From Pontibacter sp. SGAir0037 (GTDB taxonomy: Bacteria > Bacteroidota > Bacteroidia > Cytophagales > Hymenobacteraceae), in the NCBI RefSeq assembly GCF_005491705.1, contig NZ_CP028092.1:3720001-3784000 (forward strand): DNA of 64,000 nucleotides, written 5' to 3'. A model generated the notes under the pieces. The model had not been told where the DNA came from. It saw nothing but the letters and a program-made list of their open reading frames with translations, and made no database searches. Position 1 is the first letter of the stretch. Each line of letters opens with the position of its first letter. The position numbers were made by a program, and so were the translations under genes. Below are positions 36,355 to 45,438 of this stretch, in pieces.

Positions 36355-37950
36355 TTAAAGCTGTTTTCTGCCTAGGGCATAGTTCACACCAAGGTTTAAA
36401 CCAATGGCATAAGGTTTGCCCTGTGGTGCAGGAGCTCGGTCAGGGTTAGCTAGCATAGGGCTAAAGAAACTTTTAAACTCAGGACCAAACGAAACAGCAA
36501 CAGTTTCTGAGATTCGTTTGCCAACACCCAGGCCAACATTACCTGAAAACTGAACATCCCGAAAAGGAGAAGCATCATCGTTGCGATTGTAATTTTGGGC
36601 CTCTACCTGGTTATGAGACGCTAAAATAGAAGTTTGCATAAGAATGTTAGCCGCTACACCACCTGTAGCATACCAATACCAATGCTTAGAAATAGCGCCA
36701 TCATATTGTAAGCCAATCGGCACAGATAAATAGTTATACCGGTAATTGGTTGTAAATTCGTTTGTTTTCTGCACACTTATAGAGTCGGTGCTAAAAGAAT
36801 TATCTAAAGCCGGTGCAAAAATAGTTGAAGCCGGATGCTGATAACGGGTATTGGTAAGTGGATTTGTTGAAAACTGCTCCACTATATAGCTTGATTTAGT
36901 TCTGGCATTATGCTGGCTAAAACCTAAACCTGATAGGATCTTCAGCTTCCTGCTAACTCTAACACCTGTCTTTACCTCTGCTGTGTAGGAAAAAGCCGGG
37001 GTTGTGTTTTGCTCGTACTCTTCTTGCGCAGCCTCCACATTAGAGGGTGTCATAAACGACGTTTTAAGTGCTGAGTGCGCAAGGGTATTCATACTTGCAG
37101 TGCTCACTATATTTTCGGGCACACCTATATTTTGGTTAAAGTAACTCGGCATATAGGCCATACTAACACTCCAACGGCTATCCGACTTTCCGGAACGATC
37201 GCTATCCCGGGAGTCAGGACTGGTATTGAGCGCAATACTATTCAGGCTTGCTTGCTTATCAGCAGGAGGAGCACTTTTGCTGTAAATATCATTCAACTGT
37301 TTAATTGACGAAGGTAACGCAGCCGAATTAGAAGCACCTGTTTGTGCTGTTTGGCGATCAGCTATATCTGCAGCAGGCACAGAGGTTATGGCTTGTCGTA
37401 AAGAAAGGGGCATTGCGGACTGTTTTTCCGAAGAAGAAGCATGGGATTCCTCTGAAGCACTGGCACCAGCAGCAGAAGTAGCCGTAGCTGTTTGGCTTTT
37501 ACTTACTGGCTTTAAGGCAATACTGCTGCCCATTGTTACTTTTTCTATAACTATATCCTTTACTGCGGCTGCTTCATCAGCTTCAATATTATTGCTAGCA
37601 TCAGCTTCTGTAGCTTGCGCAATACCGGACGAAACAGGCAGCTCTGCCTGCTCCACCTGGCTATACGAAACACGGGCATCGTGCAGTATCGTCCCTGCTT
37701 TCTCTACACCAAAACCATCTTTGTAAACATAAGCAAGTAGCGAACCTGTAAGCATAAACAATACAAAGCACGCCGCCGCCAGATGCCTGTAAAGGACAAT
37801 ACGATCTTTGTACTGCTTATTTTCCTGTACCGTGAGATCATGATCGATTCTCGCCCATAAGTCTGGAGCAGGTGAAGATTCAGCGTCGTGCATACGGCGC
37901 CTGAACTCGTGCTCTAGGTCTCCATATTCTGAATTATTTGCTGATGACAT
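36355..37950 (-). CDS. Probable dual-membrane anti-sigma factor with C-terminal beta barrel (Dma-like)
   Basis: A 531-residue protein encoded directly after, and overlapping by 17 bases, an ECF sigma factor. Its layout suggests one chain running through the whole envelope: residues 1-54 are cytoplasmic and charged (EFRRRMHDAE, APDLWARIDHDL, resembling short anti-sigma segments); 55-76 form one transmembrane helix (HLAAACFVLFMLTGSLLAYV); about 80-257 form a long Ser/Ala/Glu-rich disordered linker; and 258-531 form an outer-membrane barrel of PorT type (SVSMAYMPSYF, YLSVPIGLQYDG, YWYATGGVAANIL, GNVGLGVGKRI, final LGVNYALG). The ATG at 37950 is preferred over a longer frame to 38007 that would run further into the sigma gene. 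The dual-membrane-spanning anti-sigma (Dma) family known from Bacteroides has this arrangement. The stimulus is unknown. Confidence 0.75.
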   Translation of the reverse strand: MSSANNSEYGDLEHEFRRRMHDAESSPAPDLWARIDHDLTVQENKQYKDRIVLYRHLAAACFVLFMLTGSLLAYVYKDGFGVEKAGTILHDARVSYSQVEQAELPVSSGIAQATEADASNNIEADEAAAVKDIVIEKVTMGSSIALKPVSKSQTATATSAAGASASEESHASSSEKQSAMPLSLRQAITSVPAADIADRQTAQTGASNSAALPSSIKQLNDIYSKSAPPADKQASLNSIALNTSPDSRDSDRSGKSDSRWSVSMAYMPSYFNQNIGVPENIVSTASMNTLAHSALKTSFMTPSNVEAAQEEYEQNTTPAFSYTAEVKTGVRVSRKLKILSGLGFSQHNARTKSSYIVEQFSTNPLTNTRYQHPASTIFAPALDNSFSTDSISVQKTNEFTTNYRYNYLSVPIGLQYDGAISKHWYWYATGGVAANILMQTSILASHNQVEAQNYNRNDDASPFRDVQFSGNVGLGVGKRISETVAVSFGPEFKSFFSPMLANPDRAPAPQGKPYAIGLNLGVNYALGRKQL

Positions 37951-38512
37951 GCTCTGTATAAATTTTATCCTGGCGCGATAGCATACTTTGCAGTATAACT
38001 CTTGCACGCGAGTACTGTGATTTAGATGTACCTTCAGAGATGCCTAACATCTCTCCTATTTCTTTATGATTGTAGCCTTCGATGGCATACAGGTTAAATA
38101 CCATCCGGTAACGCGGTGCCAGGCTCTGGATCATACCAAGCAACTCATCCATACTATACCCGGAAAGATTCACCTTATCGGAATAAATATTAACTGCCTC
38201 ATCAGATTCATGAGAAACGGTAAGCAATGACTTCTGGCGCAGTAACTTTAAGGCAGTATTAACCATAATGCGCCGGATCCAGAACTCAAGCGGGCAATCC
38301 CGCTTAAAGTTTTGCAGATTCGAAAACACCTTCACAAAACCTTCCTGCATAATATCTTCGGCTTCGAAGCTGGTAGGAGCATAACGCAGACAAACCACCA
38401 TCATCTTTTTTGAATAAAGGTCATAGAGGTAGCGCTGCATTTCCCGCTTGCCGGCAATGCACCCTTCTATGAGTTTATCCTCGTCTGACTTTGGCTTAGT
38501 AAAAAGATTCAA
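37934..38512 (-). CDS. ECF-type RNA polymerase sigma factor
   Basis: A 192-residue sigma-70 family regulator. Region 2 is seen in LIEGCIAGKREMQRYLYDLYSKKMMVVCLRY, EAEDIMQEGFVKVF and CPLEFWIRRIMVNTALKLLR; region 4 in YRMVFNLYAIEGYNHKEIGEMLGISEGTSKSQYSRAR, with the recognition helix at its end. The start codon appears to be TTG (38510-38512): the frame has a stop 18 bases upstream and the next ATG lies well inside region 2. Its 3' end overlaps the start of the anti-sigma-like gene, as expected for a sigma/anti-sigma pair made in fixed ratio. Confidence 0.92.
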   Translation of the reverse strand: MNLFTKPKSDEDKLIEGCIAGKREMQRYLYDLYSKKMMVVCLRYAPTSFEAEDIMQEGFVKVFSNLQNFKRDCPLEFWIRRIMVNTALKLLRQKSLLTVSHESDEAVNIYSDKVNLSGYSMDELLGMIQSLAPRYRMVFNLYAIEGYNHKEIGEMLGISEGTSKSQYSRARVILQSMLSRQDKIYTEHVISK

Positions 38513-38740
38513 TTGAACTGCGTATAAAACCTACATACATCCTTAAGATTCCAGTAATGCACGAATGGTTGCAAGCTGTATAAAAATAATTTAGAATTTA
38601 ATATGCTCGCCACCAAATCATGAACATGCAAAGGCATTGTAAAGATATGAATATCTGCGAATTAAATCATCACAGCGGCTTCACACGCAGAAAAGAGGGG
38701 CACGTGAAGCTAAACTCCTCTTCTAAATCTGTTGCCATAA

Positions 38741-38766
38741 AAAAAGCCCTCGGAAGAGGGCTTTTC
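38741..38766 (-). terminator. Terminator after the YkvA-like gene
   Basis: GCCCTC (38746-38751) and GAGGGC (38756-38761) with a GGAA loop, extended by A/T pairs. Read on the minus strand it is followed by a run of seven T, placing it after the minus-strand YkvA gene. Confidence 0.8.
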
Positions 38767-38794
38767 TATTGTTTTAATAGTAACAGTATATCCA

Positions 38795-39196
38795 TTACAT
38801 CGCATTCATATAAATTAATTTATAGAAGAATACTGCCACCAACGAGACAGCAAGCACCCAGGCATATAAAACAATTCTAAAGGCCATTACTGCTTCCTGA
38901 CTCTCACCACCAAACTCCTCATAAGCTCTTATTCTGGCTTTATCCAAAACCTGCTTCGAAACCAGGTGATACGATGTGCTTAAACCAGCTGCAATAATGA
39001 TGATATCATCCAGAAACCCGAAAACAGCCTTAAAGTCAGGAATAAAATCTATTGGGCTTATACCATAGCCAATTACAAAGGCCAGAATCACCTTAACATA
39101 CCATTTCACATTTGTATCGCGGTAAGAAAGGTAGAGGGCATAAACCTCTGTGTTAAGTGTCTGTGCTTTTTGCTTCAGTATATGTAAATGCGCCAT
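38795..39196 (-). CDS. YkvA-family (DUF1232) membrane protein
   Basis: A 133-residue protein with the DUF1232 core: VKVILAFVIGYGISPIDFIPDFKAVFGFLDDIIIIAAGL, in which SPIDxIPD is the family hallmark. A second hydrophobic segment near the C-terminus (FRIVLYAWVLAVSLVAVFFY) gives a second membrane span. Members are widespread in bacteria and plants, and their function is not established. It is transcribed alone. Confidence 0.85.
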   Translation of the reverse strand: MAHLHILKQKAQTLNTEVYALYLSYRDTNVKWYVKVILAFVIGYGISPIDFIPDFKAVFGFLDDIIIIAAGLSTSYHLVSKQVLDKARIRAYEEFGGESQEAVMAFRIVLYAWVLAVSLVAVFFYKLIYMNAM

Positions 39197-39297
39197 GGCT
39201 CATAGAATTAAATTTGAACTCTTCTACGAGAGAGGTGCCTTAAAAAGTTACGGTATAACACAGGATATCTTCTGCCTGAACAGGAAATAATTTATAA

Positions 39298-40032
39298 TTA
39301 AGTATTCCATATATTCCAGGCTGCTTCTGCCTGACCGTATAGCATACCTAAGCCGTTTATGGTTTTAGCACCGGCGGCCATTCCTTTTTGCATGAAAGCT
39401 GTTAATTCAGGATTATACACCAGGTCGTATAAAAAATGATTAGAGCTCAGGCTGTTGTATGGCAATCGTGGCAGCTCATCTGTATTTGGATACATACCAA
39501 GTGGCGTTGTATTAACAATCAGGTTAAACTGAGCAAGAGTAGCAGGCTGCAACTGCTGGTAAGAAAGCTCATCTGCATTGGGTTTCCTGGAAACAGACAT
39601 ATAAGGAATCTGCAAATCAGTTAGAGCAGCTTTAACAGCTTTGGCGGCACCACCTGTACCTAATACTAATGCTTGTCCTCTTTGCTGTTCAGGATAAAAC
39701 TCCTCTAATTCTTTTCTAAAACCGATGTAGTCTGTATTATAGCCTTTCAGCTTTCCTTCTGAAATTTTAATAGTATTAACAGCTCCGATGGCAGCAGCAG
39801 CTTCATCCAGTTCATCCAGCAAAGGCAATACCTCCTCTTTATAGGGAACAGTAACATTAAGCCCCACCAAACCTTCTTCCTGCTCCAGCAAGGCCTTTAA
39901 CCTCTCAATATCAGGCAGTTCGTAAAGCTCATAAGCAGCATCCTGTATCCCTTCTTTTAGAAACTTCTCTGAAAAGTACTTCTTAGAAAAAGAATGCCCC
40001 AGCTTTTTACCGATAAGTCCGAATCTGCGCAT
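39298..40032 (-). CDS. aroE: Shikimate dehydrogenase
   Basis: Reduces 3-dehydroshikimate to shikimate with NADPH in aromatic amino acid synthesis. The start is set at the ATG at 40032 because the sequence MRRFGLIGKKLGHSFSKKYF matches the canonical N-terminus; a longer open frame upstream has no homology-like content. Shikimate-binding residues are the Ser pair in GHSFS, Lys65 in NVTVPYKE (catalytic) and Asp101 in NTDYIG. The NADP site is VLGTGGAAKAVKAAL. The C-terminal NGLGMLYGQAEAAWNIW is typical. The 244-residue length is somewhat short but complete. Lies 38 bases downstream of the DUF368 gene. Confidence 0.95.
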   Translation of the reverse strand: MRRFGLIGKKLGHSFSKKYFSEKFLKEGIQDAAYELYELPDIERLKALLEQEEGLVGLNVTVPYKEEVLPLLDELDEAAAAIGAVNTIKISEGKLKGYNTDYIGFRKELEEFYPEQQRGQALVLGTGGAAKAVKAALTDLQIPYMSVSRKPNADELSYQQLQPATLAQFNLIVNTTPLGMYPNTDELPRLPYNSLSSNHFLYDLVYNPELTAFMQKGMAAGAKTINGLGMLYGQAEAAWNIWNT

Positions 40033-40070
40033 CTGCTTATTTATGAGTTGATGATACGATTTTACCCTGT

Positions 40071-41081
40071 TTAAACCTCTGAAGTGTTGTCGCTTGAGAT
40101 ACGATCTAAGAAATACACTACCACAAAACCAAAAATTGCCAGCAAAATGCCATAGAGCAAATACGGCTCCTGCCCGGTAATCTGAAGGTAATTTGTGGGC
40201 AGCACATTCTCCTGAACAAGAGGCTTTACAGCTCCATGGCTGTCTGTATATGTTTCCAGAGTTTGTTTCCAAGGCCATACTTTGTTAAGCGAGCCCACCA
40301 TAAAACCAGTAAGAAGTGCTACGGTTAAGTTATGGTAGTGCTTCAGCATCCAATTCAGCATATGTGAAAAAGCAAGCAAACCTGCCACACAGCCAATACC
40401 AAAGGTTATAATAATGCTTAACTTCAAATCTCTGACAGCACCTAATATATACTCATACTTCGCCAGCAAAACCAAAATAAAGCTGCCGGAAATACCTGGC
40501 AGAATCATGGCGCAAATGGCAATAGCTCCCGATAAGAAAACAAACCAAAGCGCTTCTGGTGTCTGTGTGGGCGAAGCTACCGTTACATAATAGGCAATGG
40601 CCGCACCTACCAAACCTGCTAGTAGAACCGGCAGGGTCCAGCGGGTAATCTTTTTCCCTACCACAATAGCAGATGCTACAATTAAGCCAAAAAAGAAGGC
40701 CCAAAGCATTTCCGGATGATTCTCTAACAGATAAAGGATTATTGTAGAGAGGGTGGCAACAGAAAAAAGTATACCTCCAACAAGTACTAGCAGAAAGTTG
40801 CCGTTGATGTGCTTCCAGAAGCCTTTCAGGTTGAAGCGAAGTAATAGCTTTACAGCATCCCCGTTCACTGATCGGATGGAGCCCAGCAATTCTTCGTAAA
40901 TACCTGTAATAAAAGCAATTGTTCCGCCTGACACACCTGGCACTACATCAGCAGCTCCCATACTCATTCCTTTCAGGAAGAGCAACAGGTAATCTTTAAC
41001 AGAACGCTTGTGAGTAGGGTGTTGCACCTGACCCTCAGAAGTCAAGGAGGTTTCCTGAACAATAGTCTTTTCGTTGGCCAT
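40071..41081 (-). CDS. DUF368 (PopT-type) undecaprenyl-phosphate translocase candidate
   Basis: An integral membrane protein of 336 residues with about eight to ten helices. The family motifs are KGMSMGAADVVPGVSGGTIAFITGIYEELL and the second, related repeat AICAMILPGISGSFILVLLAKYEYIL, an internal duplication typical of DUF368. Members named PopT were reported to return undecaprenyl phosphate across the inner membrane for re-use in envelope synthesis, which would be the expected role here. The charged N-terminus (about 30 residues) is cytoplasmic. It precedes aroE on the same strand. Confidence 0.88.
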   Translation of the reverse strand: MANEKTIVQETSLTSEGQVQHPTHKRSVKDYLLLFLKGMSMGAADVVPGVSGGTIAFITGIYEELLGSIRSVNGDAVKLLLRFNLKGFWKHINGNFLLVLVGGILFSVATLSTIILYLLENHPEMLWAFFFGLIVASAIVVGKKITRWTLPVLLAGLVGAAIAYYVTVASPTQTPEALWFVFLSGAIAICAMILPGISGSFILVLLAKYEYILGAVRDLKLSIIITFGIGCVAGLLAFSHMLNWMLKHYHNLTVALLTGFMVGSLNKVWPWKQTLETYTDSHGAVKPLVQENVLPTNYLQITGQEPYLLYGILLAIFGFVVVYFLDRISSDNTSEV

Positions 41082-41136
41082 ATCTTAAATTACCTCTTGT
41101 AGTAACTGCTTCTAAAAATAAAGAAGTCTTAAATGA

Positions 41137-41169
41137 AAATTGCCCGTGCGGGAAATCGACGGGCAATTT
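41137..41169 (-). terminator. Terminator after the phosphosulfolactate synthase gene
   Basis: AAATTGCCCGT (41137-41147) and ACGGGCAATTT (41159-41169) form an 11-bp stem; on the minus strand a T-rich tail follows. Confidence 0.75.
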
Positions 41170-41194
41170 ATATTATTTAAACTAATATTTAAAG

Positions 41195-41968
41195 TTAGCA
41201 AGGCTTCTCCATATCCAGGAAATGCGTAAACGTATCTCCACGAAGGCCTAATCTGATTGTCTCTAAAGGAATAACTTCACTTGGTGCAATATTACCAAGG
41301 TTTACGTTAGCTCCCAACAGTTTAATAAACCACACCTGCTGCGCTTTCTGCGGAGCCTCCCACAAGATCTTTTCAAAAGGAATCTTTGTCAGAATCTCCT
41401 CTACCAAACCACTTCTTACTTCTCCTGTCGATCTGAATAGACCAACGTTCCCTCCCTCACGTGCTTCTCCAATTACCTTCCAGGCACCGGCATCCAATTC
41501 TGCCTGCATCAGCTTTATCCACATATAAGGTGGAATAATTTTTTCGGCATCTTTAGAACCTACTTCCGATAAAACAGTTACCTGCTCAGCCAGCGTCCGG
41601 ATGTAGTTGCATTTCTCGTCATGGTTCATGTCAATAGATCCATCCGAAATTTCTGCATACTCCAGGTTAAACTTGTCTAACAGGCGACGGTAATCATCGA
41701 ACTGGTTTCGAACGACAAAGGCTTCGAACAAGGTGCCACCCAGGTAGGCAGGTATACCAGCATCTCTGTAGATTTTAAGCTTTTTCTCCAGGTTTGGCAC
41801 TACATAAGAAGTCGCCCAACCTAGCTTTACAATATCGACGTAATCTCCAGCTACTTCTATAAAATCTTCTACCTCCCTCAGGCTTAATCCTTTGTCCATT
41901 GCCATAGTAAAGCCTCTCTCGCGCGGTTTAGCCTCGCGTTCCGGAAGGTTGTTCAGGGTGTAATTCAT
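41195..41968 (-). CDS. comA: Phosphosulfolactate synthase (ComA family)
   Basis: Predicted to add sulfite to phosphoenolpyruvate, forming (R)-phosphosulfolactate. The 257-residue TIM-barrel protein matches the ComA/HSA32 family: KPRERGFTMAMDKGLSL, YVDIVKLGWATSYVV, AYLGGTLFEAFVVRNQ, LEYAEISDGSIDM and LSEVGSKD, with EAREGGNVGLF near the C-terminus. In methanogens this is the first step to coenzyme M. Here no ComB or ComC is adjacent. In this group a product such as sulfolactate or, further on, cysteate for sulfonolipids is conceivable, but that is inference. It starts five bases after the TPR gene, so the two are probably co-translated. Confidence 0.88.
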   Translation of the reverse strand: MNYTLNNLPEREAKPRERGFTMAMDKGLSLREVEDFIEVAGDYVDIVKLGWATSYVVPNLEKKLKIYRDAGIPAYLGGTLFEAFVVRNQFDDYRRLLDKFNLEYAEISDGSIDMNHDEKCNYIRTLAEQVTVLSEVGSKDAEKIIPPYMWIKLMQAELDAGAWKVIGEAREGGNVGLFRSTGEVRSGLVEEILTKIPFEKILWEAPQKAQQVWFIKLLGANVNLGNIAPSEVIPLETIRLGLRGDTFTHFLDMEKPC

Positions 41969-41973
41969 GTGTT

Positions 41974-43392
41974 TTATTTGCGGTACTGATCAATTAAACG
42001 GGATAATGCACGCTGCGACTCAAGTTCAGGAAAGAACTCGAACAACAGTTTATGTTTATCGAAGTCCAAAATTAACGCATTTTCTAGATAATTATATGCT
42101 TCTCTGTATTTTCCTGCAGAAAGCATATAGGCACAGGCCCTGTAATACAGCTCTGCCTCGTCGGGCTGCAGCTCAATTGCGTTTAAAATAATATCTATTG
42201 CTTCTTCGTAATTTCCTTGTTCGTAAAGAATTATAGACCAGTTAAGGTATATGTTCTTATCCTCAGGCTGTATTTCTGCTGCACGCTCATAGCTTTCCAA
42301 AGCCGATACCACATGCCCTACATGATATTCCGCCGCAGCCAGCGCCACCCAATAATCTGCACTATCCGAATAAAGATCTACTGCTTTTTTGAAAAAATGT
42401 ACAGCTTCATACCATTTTCCCTGCGCATCCAGTATAATGCCTATACCAAACCAGGCTTCATCCATCTCCGGATCAAGATCTACTGATTTTTGATAGAAGC
42501 GGCGTGCCAGATCCCATTGCTGCAGCTTTTCATAACACTCCCCTATGTTGCAGTATACTTCGGCAGATGGTTCGCCATGCTCCAGCATCGCGTTAAATGC
42601 TTCAATGGCTTTTGTATACTCTCCCAGAAAAACATATGCATTTGCCATATTATTGTATGCCGTGATAAAATCAGGCTTAATAATGGTGGCATAATCGTAA
42701 GCAGCAATGGCTTTATCGTAGAGGCCAAGCTTATTGTATATGTTACCGAGGTTAAACCAGGCAACAGAAGAATACGGATCGTTATCCACAAATTCCTGAA
42801 AGAAAGGAAGGTTCTCCCGCATACTACCCGCTACATCCATACAATATACTATCTCTTGCATCGCCGCCTCATTTTCTATATTGAGGGTAATACACTTTTT
42901 ATAGTACTGGATGGCAGAGCTGAATTTTCCCCAGCTTTGATAAGCCAGGCCTATATTAAAGAATATGTCGTCGCGTTCTTCTGAAAAAGCAAGGGCCTTC
43001 TTAAAAAAATCTATCGCATCGCGATACTCTCCTTGTTGCGTGCAAATGATGCCACGGGTTAGCAGCACATCTGGATTTTCGGGATCTACCTCACGTACCT
43101 GTTCAATAAGTGTAAGTGCCTCTTCAAATTTACCCGACATAGCCAGCAGCTGCGCTTTGTCGATCAGAAGTTCTGTTGAAAACGGATATTGTGCAATGGC
43201 AGAATCACAGGCCAGTATAGCCTTCTTATATTCGAAATTGGCCGTATAGTGGTCAATTATAAATTCAAAATCAGTTAAATCAAAAAAAGCGGGCTCGCTA
43301 TTCCCTAGCATCTTCTCGAACCGGTGTATCAGTTCCAGATCCTCGCTATGTTCATCAAAGTTATCTTTCATCTCCAAAATCCAACTAGCCAT
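41974..43392 (-). CDS. Tetratricopeptide-repeat protein
   Basis: A 472-residue soluble protein built almost wholly of TPR units (about eleven to twelve 34-residue repeats from residue 40 to the end), for example AWFNLGNIYNKLGLYDKAIAAYDYATIIKPD and AYNNMANAYVFLGEYTKAIEAFNAML. No signal peptide or membrane helix is seen, so it probably acts as a cytoplasmic scaffold for protein-protein contact. The partner is unknown. The comA gene follows after five bases. Confidence 0.92.
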   Translation of the reverse strand: MASWILEMKDNFDEHSEDLELIHRFEKMLGNSEPAFFDLTDFEFIIDHYTANFEYKKAILACDSAIAQYPFSTELLIDKAQLLAMSGKFEEALTLIEQVREVDPENPDVLLTRGIICTQQGEYRDAIDFFKKALAFSEERDDIFFNIGLAYQSWGKFSSAIQYYKKCITLNIENEAAMQEIVYCMDVAGSMRENLPFFQEFVDNDPYSSVAWFNLGNIYNKLGLYDKAIAAYDYATIIKPDFITAYNNMANAYVFLGEYTKAIEAFNAMLEHGEPSAEVYCNIGECYEKLQQWDLARRFYQKSVDLDPEMDEAWFGIGIILDAQGKWYEAVHFFKKAVDLYSDSADYWVALAAAEYHVGHVVSALESYERAAEIQPEDKNIYLNWSIILYEQGNYEEAIDIILNAIELQPDEAELYYRACAYMLSAGKYREAYNYLENALILDFDKHKLLFEFFPELESQRALSRLIDQYRK

Positions 43393-43437
43393 TGTAAAAC
43401 GGCCTTTGTCATACTACATTATTAGGCTGCAAATAGT

Positions 43438-44436
43438 TTAGTTTGGCGCCTCCTGCCCATGGCCTACAGCTGGCTCTACGTGTAGCAACTGATTGCAGCA
43501 CCAGGCTATGGTTTCTGCAATCGGCCTGAACTCCAGGTTAATAGCTTTCTGTACTTTGCTGTTGCTGAAAAAATGAGACTTACCAGAAACACGGGCTGTA
43601 TCTTTTGTAATGAGCGGGCGTTTACCTGTAAACCAGGAGCGAACATGCTCTGCCCGCCATACTACTTCAGCCAGCAAAGGTGGTACTTTTCTGGCTGGAG
43701 CCTTTTTACCAAAGCACCTGGCAGCCTCTTCAAAAAATTCTTTATAGGTGAGCTGCGCCGCATTTAATATAAATCTTTCTCCTGAAATTTCCGAAAAATT
43801 TAATCGCATTATAGCCTCTACCACATCCCGCACATCAACAAAGTTTGCCTTACCGGTGGTATAAAAAGGTTTCTCGTCGTACACGTATTTGAAGAGCCTG
43901 GTACTGCTGCGGTTCCAGTCGGCCGGCCCCAGAATGACCGATGGATTTACGATTACTGCTTTTAGTCCTTCTGCCACACCGCGCCATACTTCCAGCTCTC
44001 CGAAATACTTGGAGCTTGCATAAGCAGAATGCTCTTCCGCCTGGTCCCACTTGGCATCTTCGGTTAAAATATTTGTTCCCTTGGGCCTGCCTACGGCTGC
44101 TATAGAACTGACATGGCACAGCTTAACATTACCTATCTCCAGGCAGGCATCTACAATGTTAGCGGTACCTTCTATGTTTATCTGTTTCAGTAATTCCTCA
44201 TCCTGTGGTGCATAAGAAACCAATCCTGCGCAATGGAAAATATGGCTTACCCCTACCAGCTCCGACCGCAGAAAAGAAGGGTCCAGAATATCGCCTTCTA
44301 CCCACTGTGCCTGCCCGGCACCTTCTATAGCAGGTATCTGATTCCTGTATAGTGCTTTAACGGGATACCCCTGCTGCAACAGAGCAGGTATAAGAAAGTT
44401 ACCGATCAGGCCGCTACTGCCCGTTACAAAAACCAT
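43438..44436 (-). CDS. NAD-dependent epimerase/dehydratase family protein
   Basis: An extended short-chain dehydrogenase of 332 residues. The Rossmann motif VTGSSGLIGNFL is at the N-terminus (TGxxGxxG), the catalytic YxxxK is in SAYASSKYFGE, and the central strand carries HVSSIAAVGRPK. The C-terminal half resembles the dihydroflavonol reductase/3-beta-HSD-like subgroup (ERFILNAAQLTYKEFFEEAA). Substrate unknown; it may act on a nucleotide sugar, or on a lipid or sterol-like compound. It follows the CpsB-type gene after 25 bases. Confidence 0.88.
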   Translation of the reverse strand: MVFVTGSSGLIGNFLIPALLQQGYPVKALYRNQIPAIEGAGQAQWVEGDILDPSFLRSELVGVSHIFHCAGLVSYAPQDEELLKQINIEGTANIVDACLEIGNVKLCHVSSIAAVGRPKGTNILTEDAKWDQAEEHSAYASSKYFGELEVWRGVAEGLKAVIVNPSVILGPADWNRSSTRLFKYVYDEKPFYTTGKANFVDVRDVVEAIMRLNFSEISGERFILNAAQLTYKEFFEEAARCFGKKAPARKVPPLLAEVVWRAEHVRSWFTGKRPLITKDTARVSGKSHFFSNSKVQKAINLEFRPIAETIAWCCNQLLHVEPAVGHGQEAPN

Positions 44437-44461
44437 AAGTTATCAGAAATAAATAAGGAAA

Positions 44462-45214
44462 TTATAGCTGGTTGTTGAGCAATGGAAGCTCCAGCGCCTT
44501 CTGCAAATATTTCGAGCTGCGTGCCCGCTGTAAAGCACCAATGTGCTTCATACTATGAGCATCAGAGCCCAAGAAATCTACCAAACCCAGGTTAACCAAT
44601 TTTTCAGCAACTTCTCTGGCAGCCGGCGAATAATAGCCTACCAGCGAATTTAAGTTAGGTTGGAAAAGCACCCCAAAATCACGCAGCGCAACCAGGTCAT
44701 CGAATTTACCATAGAAATAAGTATAACGCTCCGGGTGCGCCAGCACCGGTTTATAGCCGAAAGACCGCATCTTAAAAATGGCTTCGCGTAAATTAAACGG
44801 CTCGTTCAGAAAAGAAGTCTCGAACAGGAGGTAATTATCGCCAAAAGTGAGCAGCTCCTCTTTATTCAGCAGCTTCTCCATAAATCCTTCATCCAGGTAA
44901 TGCTCGGCAGCGCAATCCAGTTCTATATCGATACCGGCTTCTTCCACAGCCTGCTTCAGTATCTGTAAGCGTTCTCTTATTCCGGCAGGTGTATTTCTAT
45001 AAAAGTCGCTCATGATGTGTGGCGTCATGATCAGTTTACGGTACCCCTGATCCTTCATCGCCTGCACCAGTTCTAACGAACGCTCCAATGTATCAGCGCC
45101 ATCATCAAGCCCGGGAAGTATATGCGAATGCATGTCTACCCCTAACACTTCTAAAGAAACTTCAGAAACAGGCTCCTCTGTCTTACCAAATAAATTTTTA
45201 AAAAACTTGATCAT
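44462..45214 (-). CDS. CpsB/YwqE-type PHP-domain tyrosine phosphatase
   Basis: Metal-dependent protein-tyrosine phosphatase of the PHP superfamily, usually controlling the tyrosine kinase that drives exopolysaccharide assembly. Metal ligands are visible: DMHSHILPGLDDG (His29, His31), MTPHIM, the Glu in CAAEHYLDE, LAHPERY and the C-terminal GSDAHSM. Length 250 is normal. No kinase or polysaccharide genes lie within the window, but a sugar-type epimerase follows on the same strand. Confidence 0.9.
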   Translation of the reverse strand: MIKFFKNLFGKTEEPVSEVSLEVLGVDMHSHILPGLDDGADTLERSLELVQAMKDQGYRKLIMTPHIMSDFYRNTPAGIRERLQILKQAVEEAGIDIELDCAAEHYLDEGFMEKLLNKEELLTFGDNYLLFETSFLNEPFNLREAIFKMRSFGYKPVLAHPERYTYFYGKFDDLVALRDFGVLFQPNLNSLVGYYSPAAREVAEKLVNLGLVDFLGSDAHSMKHIGALQRARSSKYLQKALELPLLNNQL

Positions 45215-45418
45215 CTACAATTTAAGCACTATCCATTATTGTGCCACATTATGCCAGCACACCTGTGCATACAATGTTCAAAATAACACAATTTCCCGAC
45301 TGCATCAAAATAGTGGAATCAGGCATTCTGTTATTAAAAGCTAATTAAGATGTTACGGCAGATTTCTGACTATGGATAAGGTACCTGCTTTATATCGGAT
45401 AGCGTTGTAAACATAACA

Positions 45419-45438
45419 TATATAACCTCCGTTATATA
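45419..45438 (+). promoter_or_regulatory. Operator-like palindrome upstream of acyl-CoA dehydrogenase
   Basis: TATATAAC (45419-45426) and GTTATATA (45431-45438) are perfect inverted half-sites around CTCC, 36 bases before the start codon. The 20-bp symmetry suits a TetR- or GntR-type repressor; the protein that binds is unknown. Confidence 0.4.

Noticed and set aside
38620..38880. 86-codon frame on the plus strand
   Set aside because: It crosses a good minus-strand terminator and overlaps the end of the YkvA gene; no family features.
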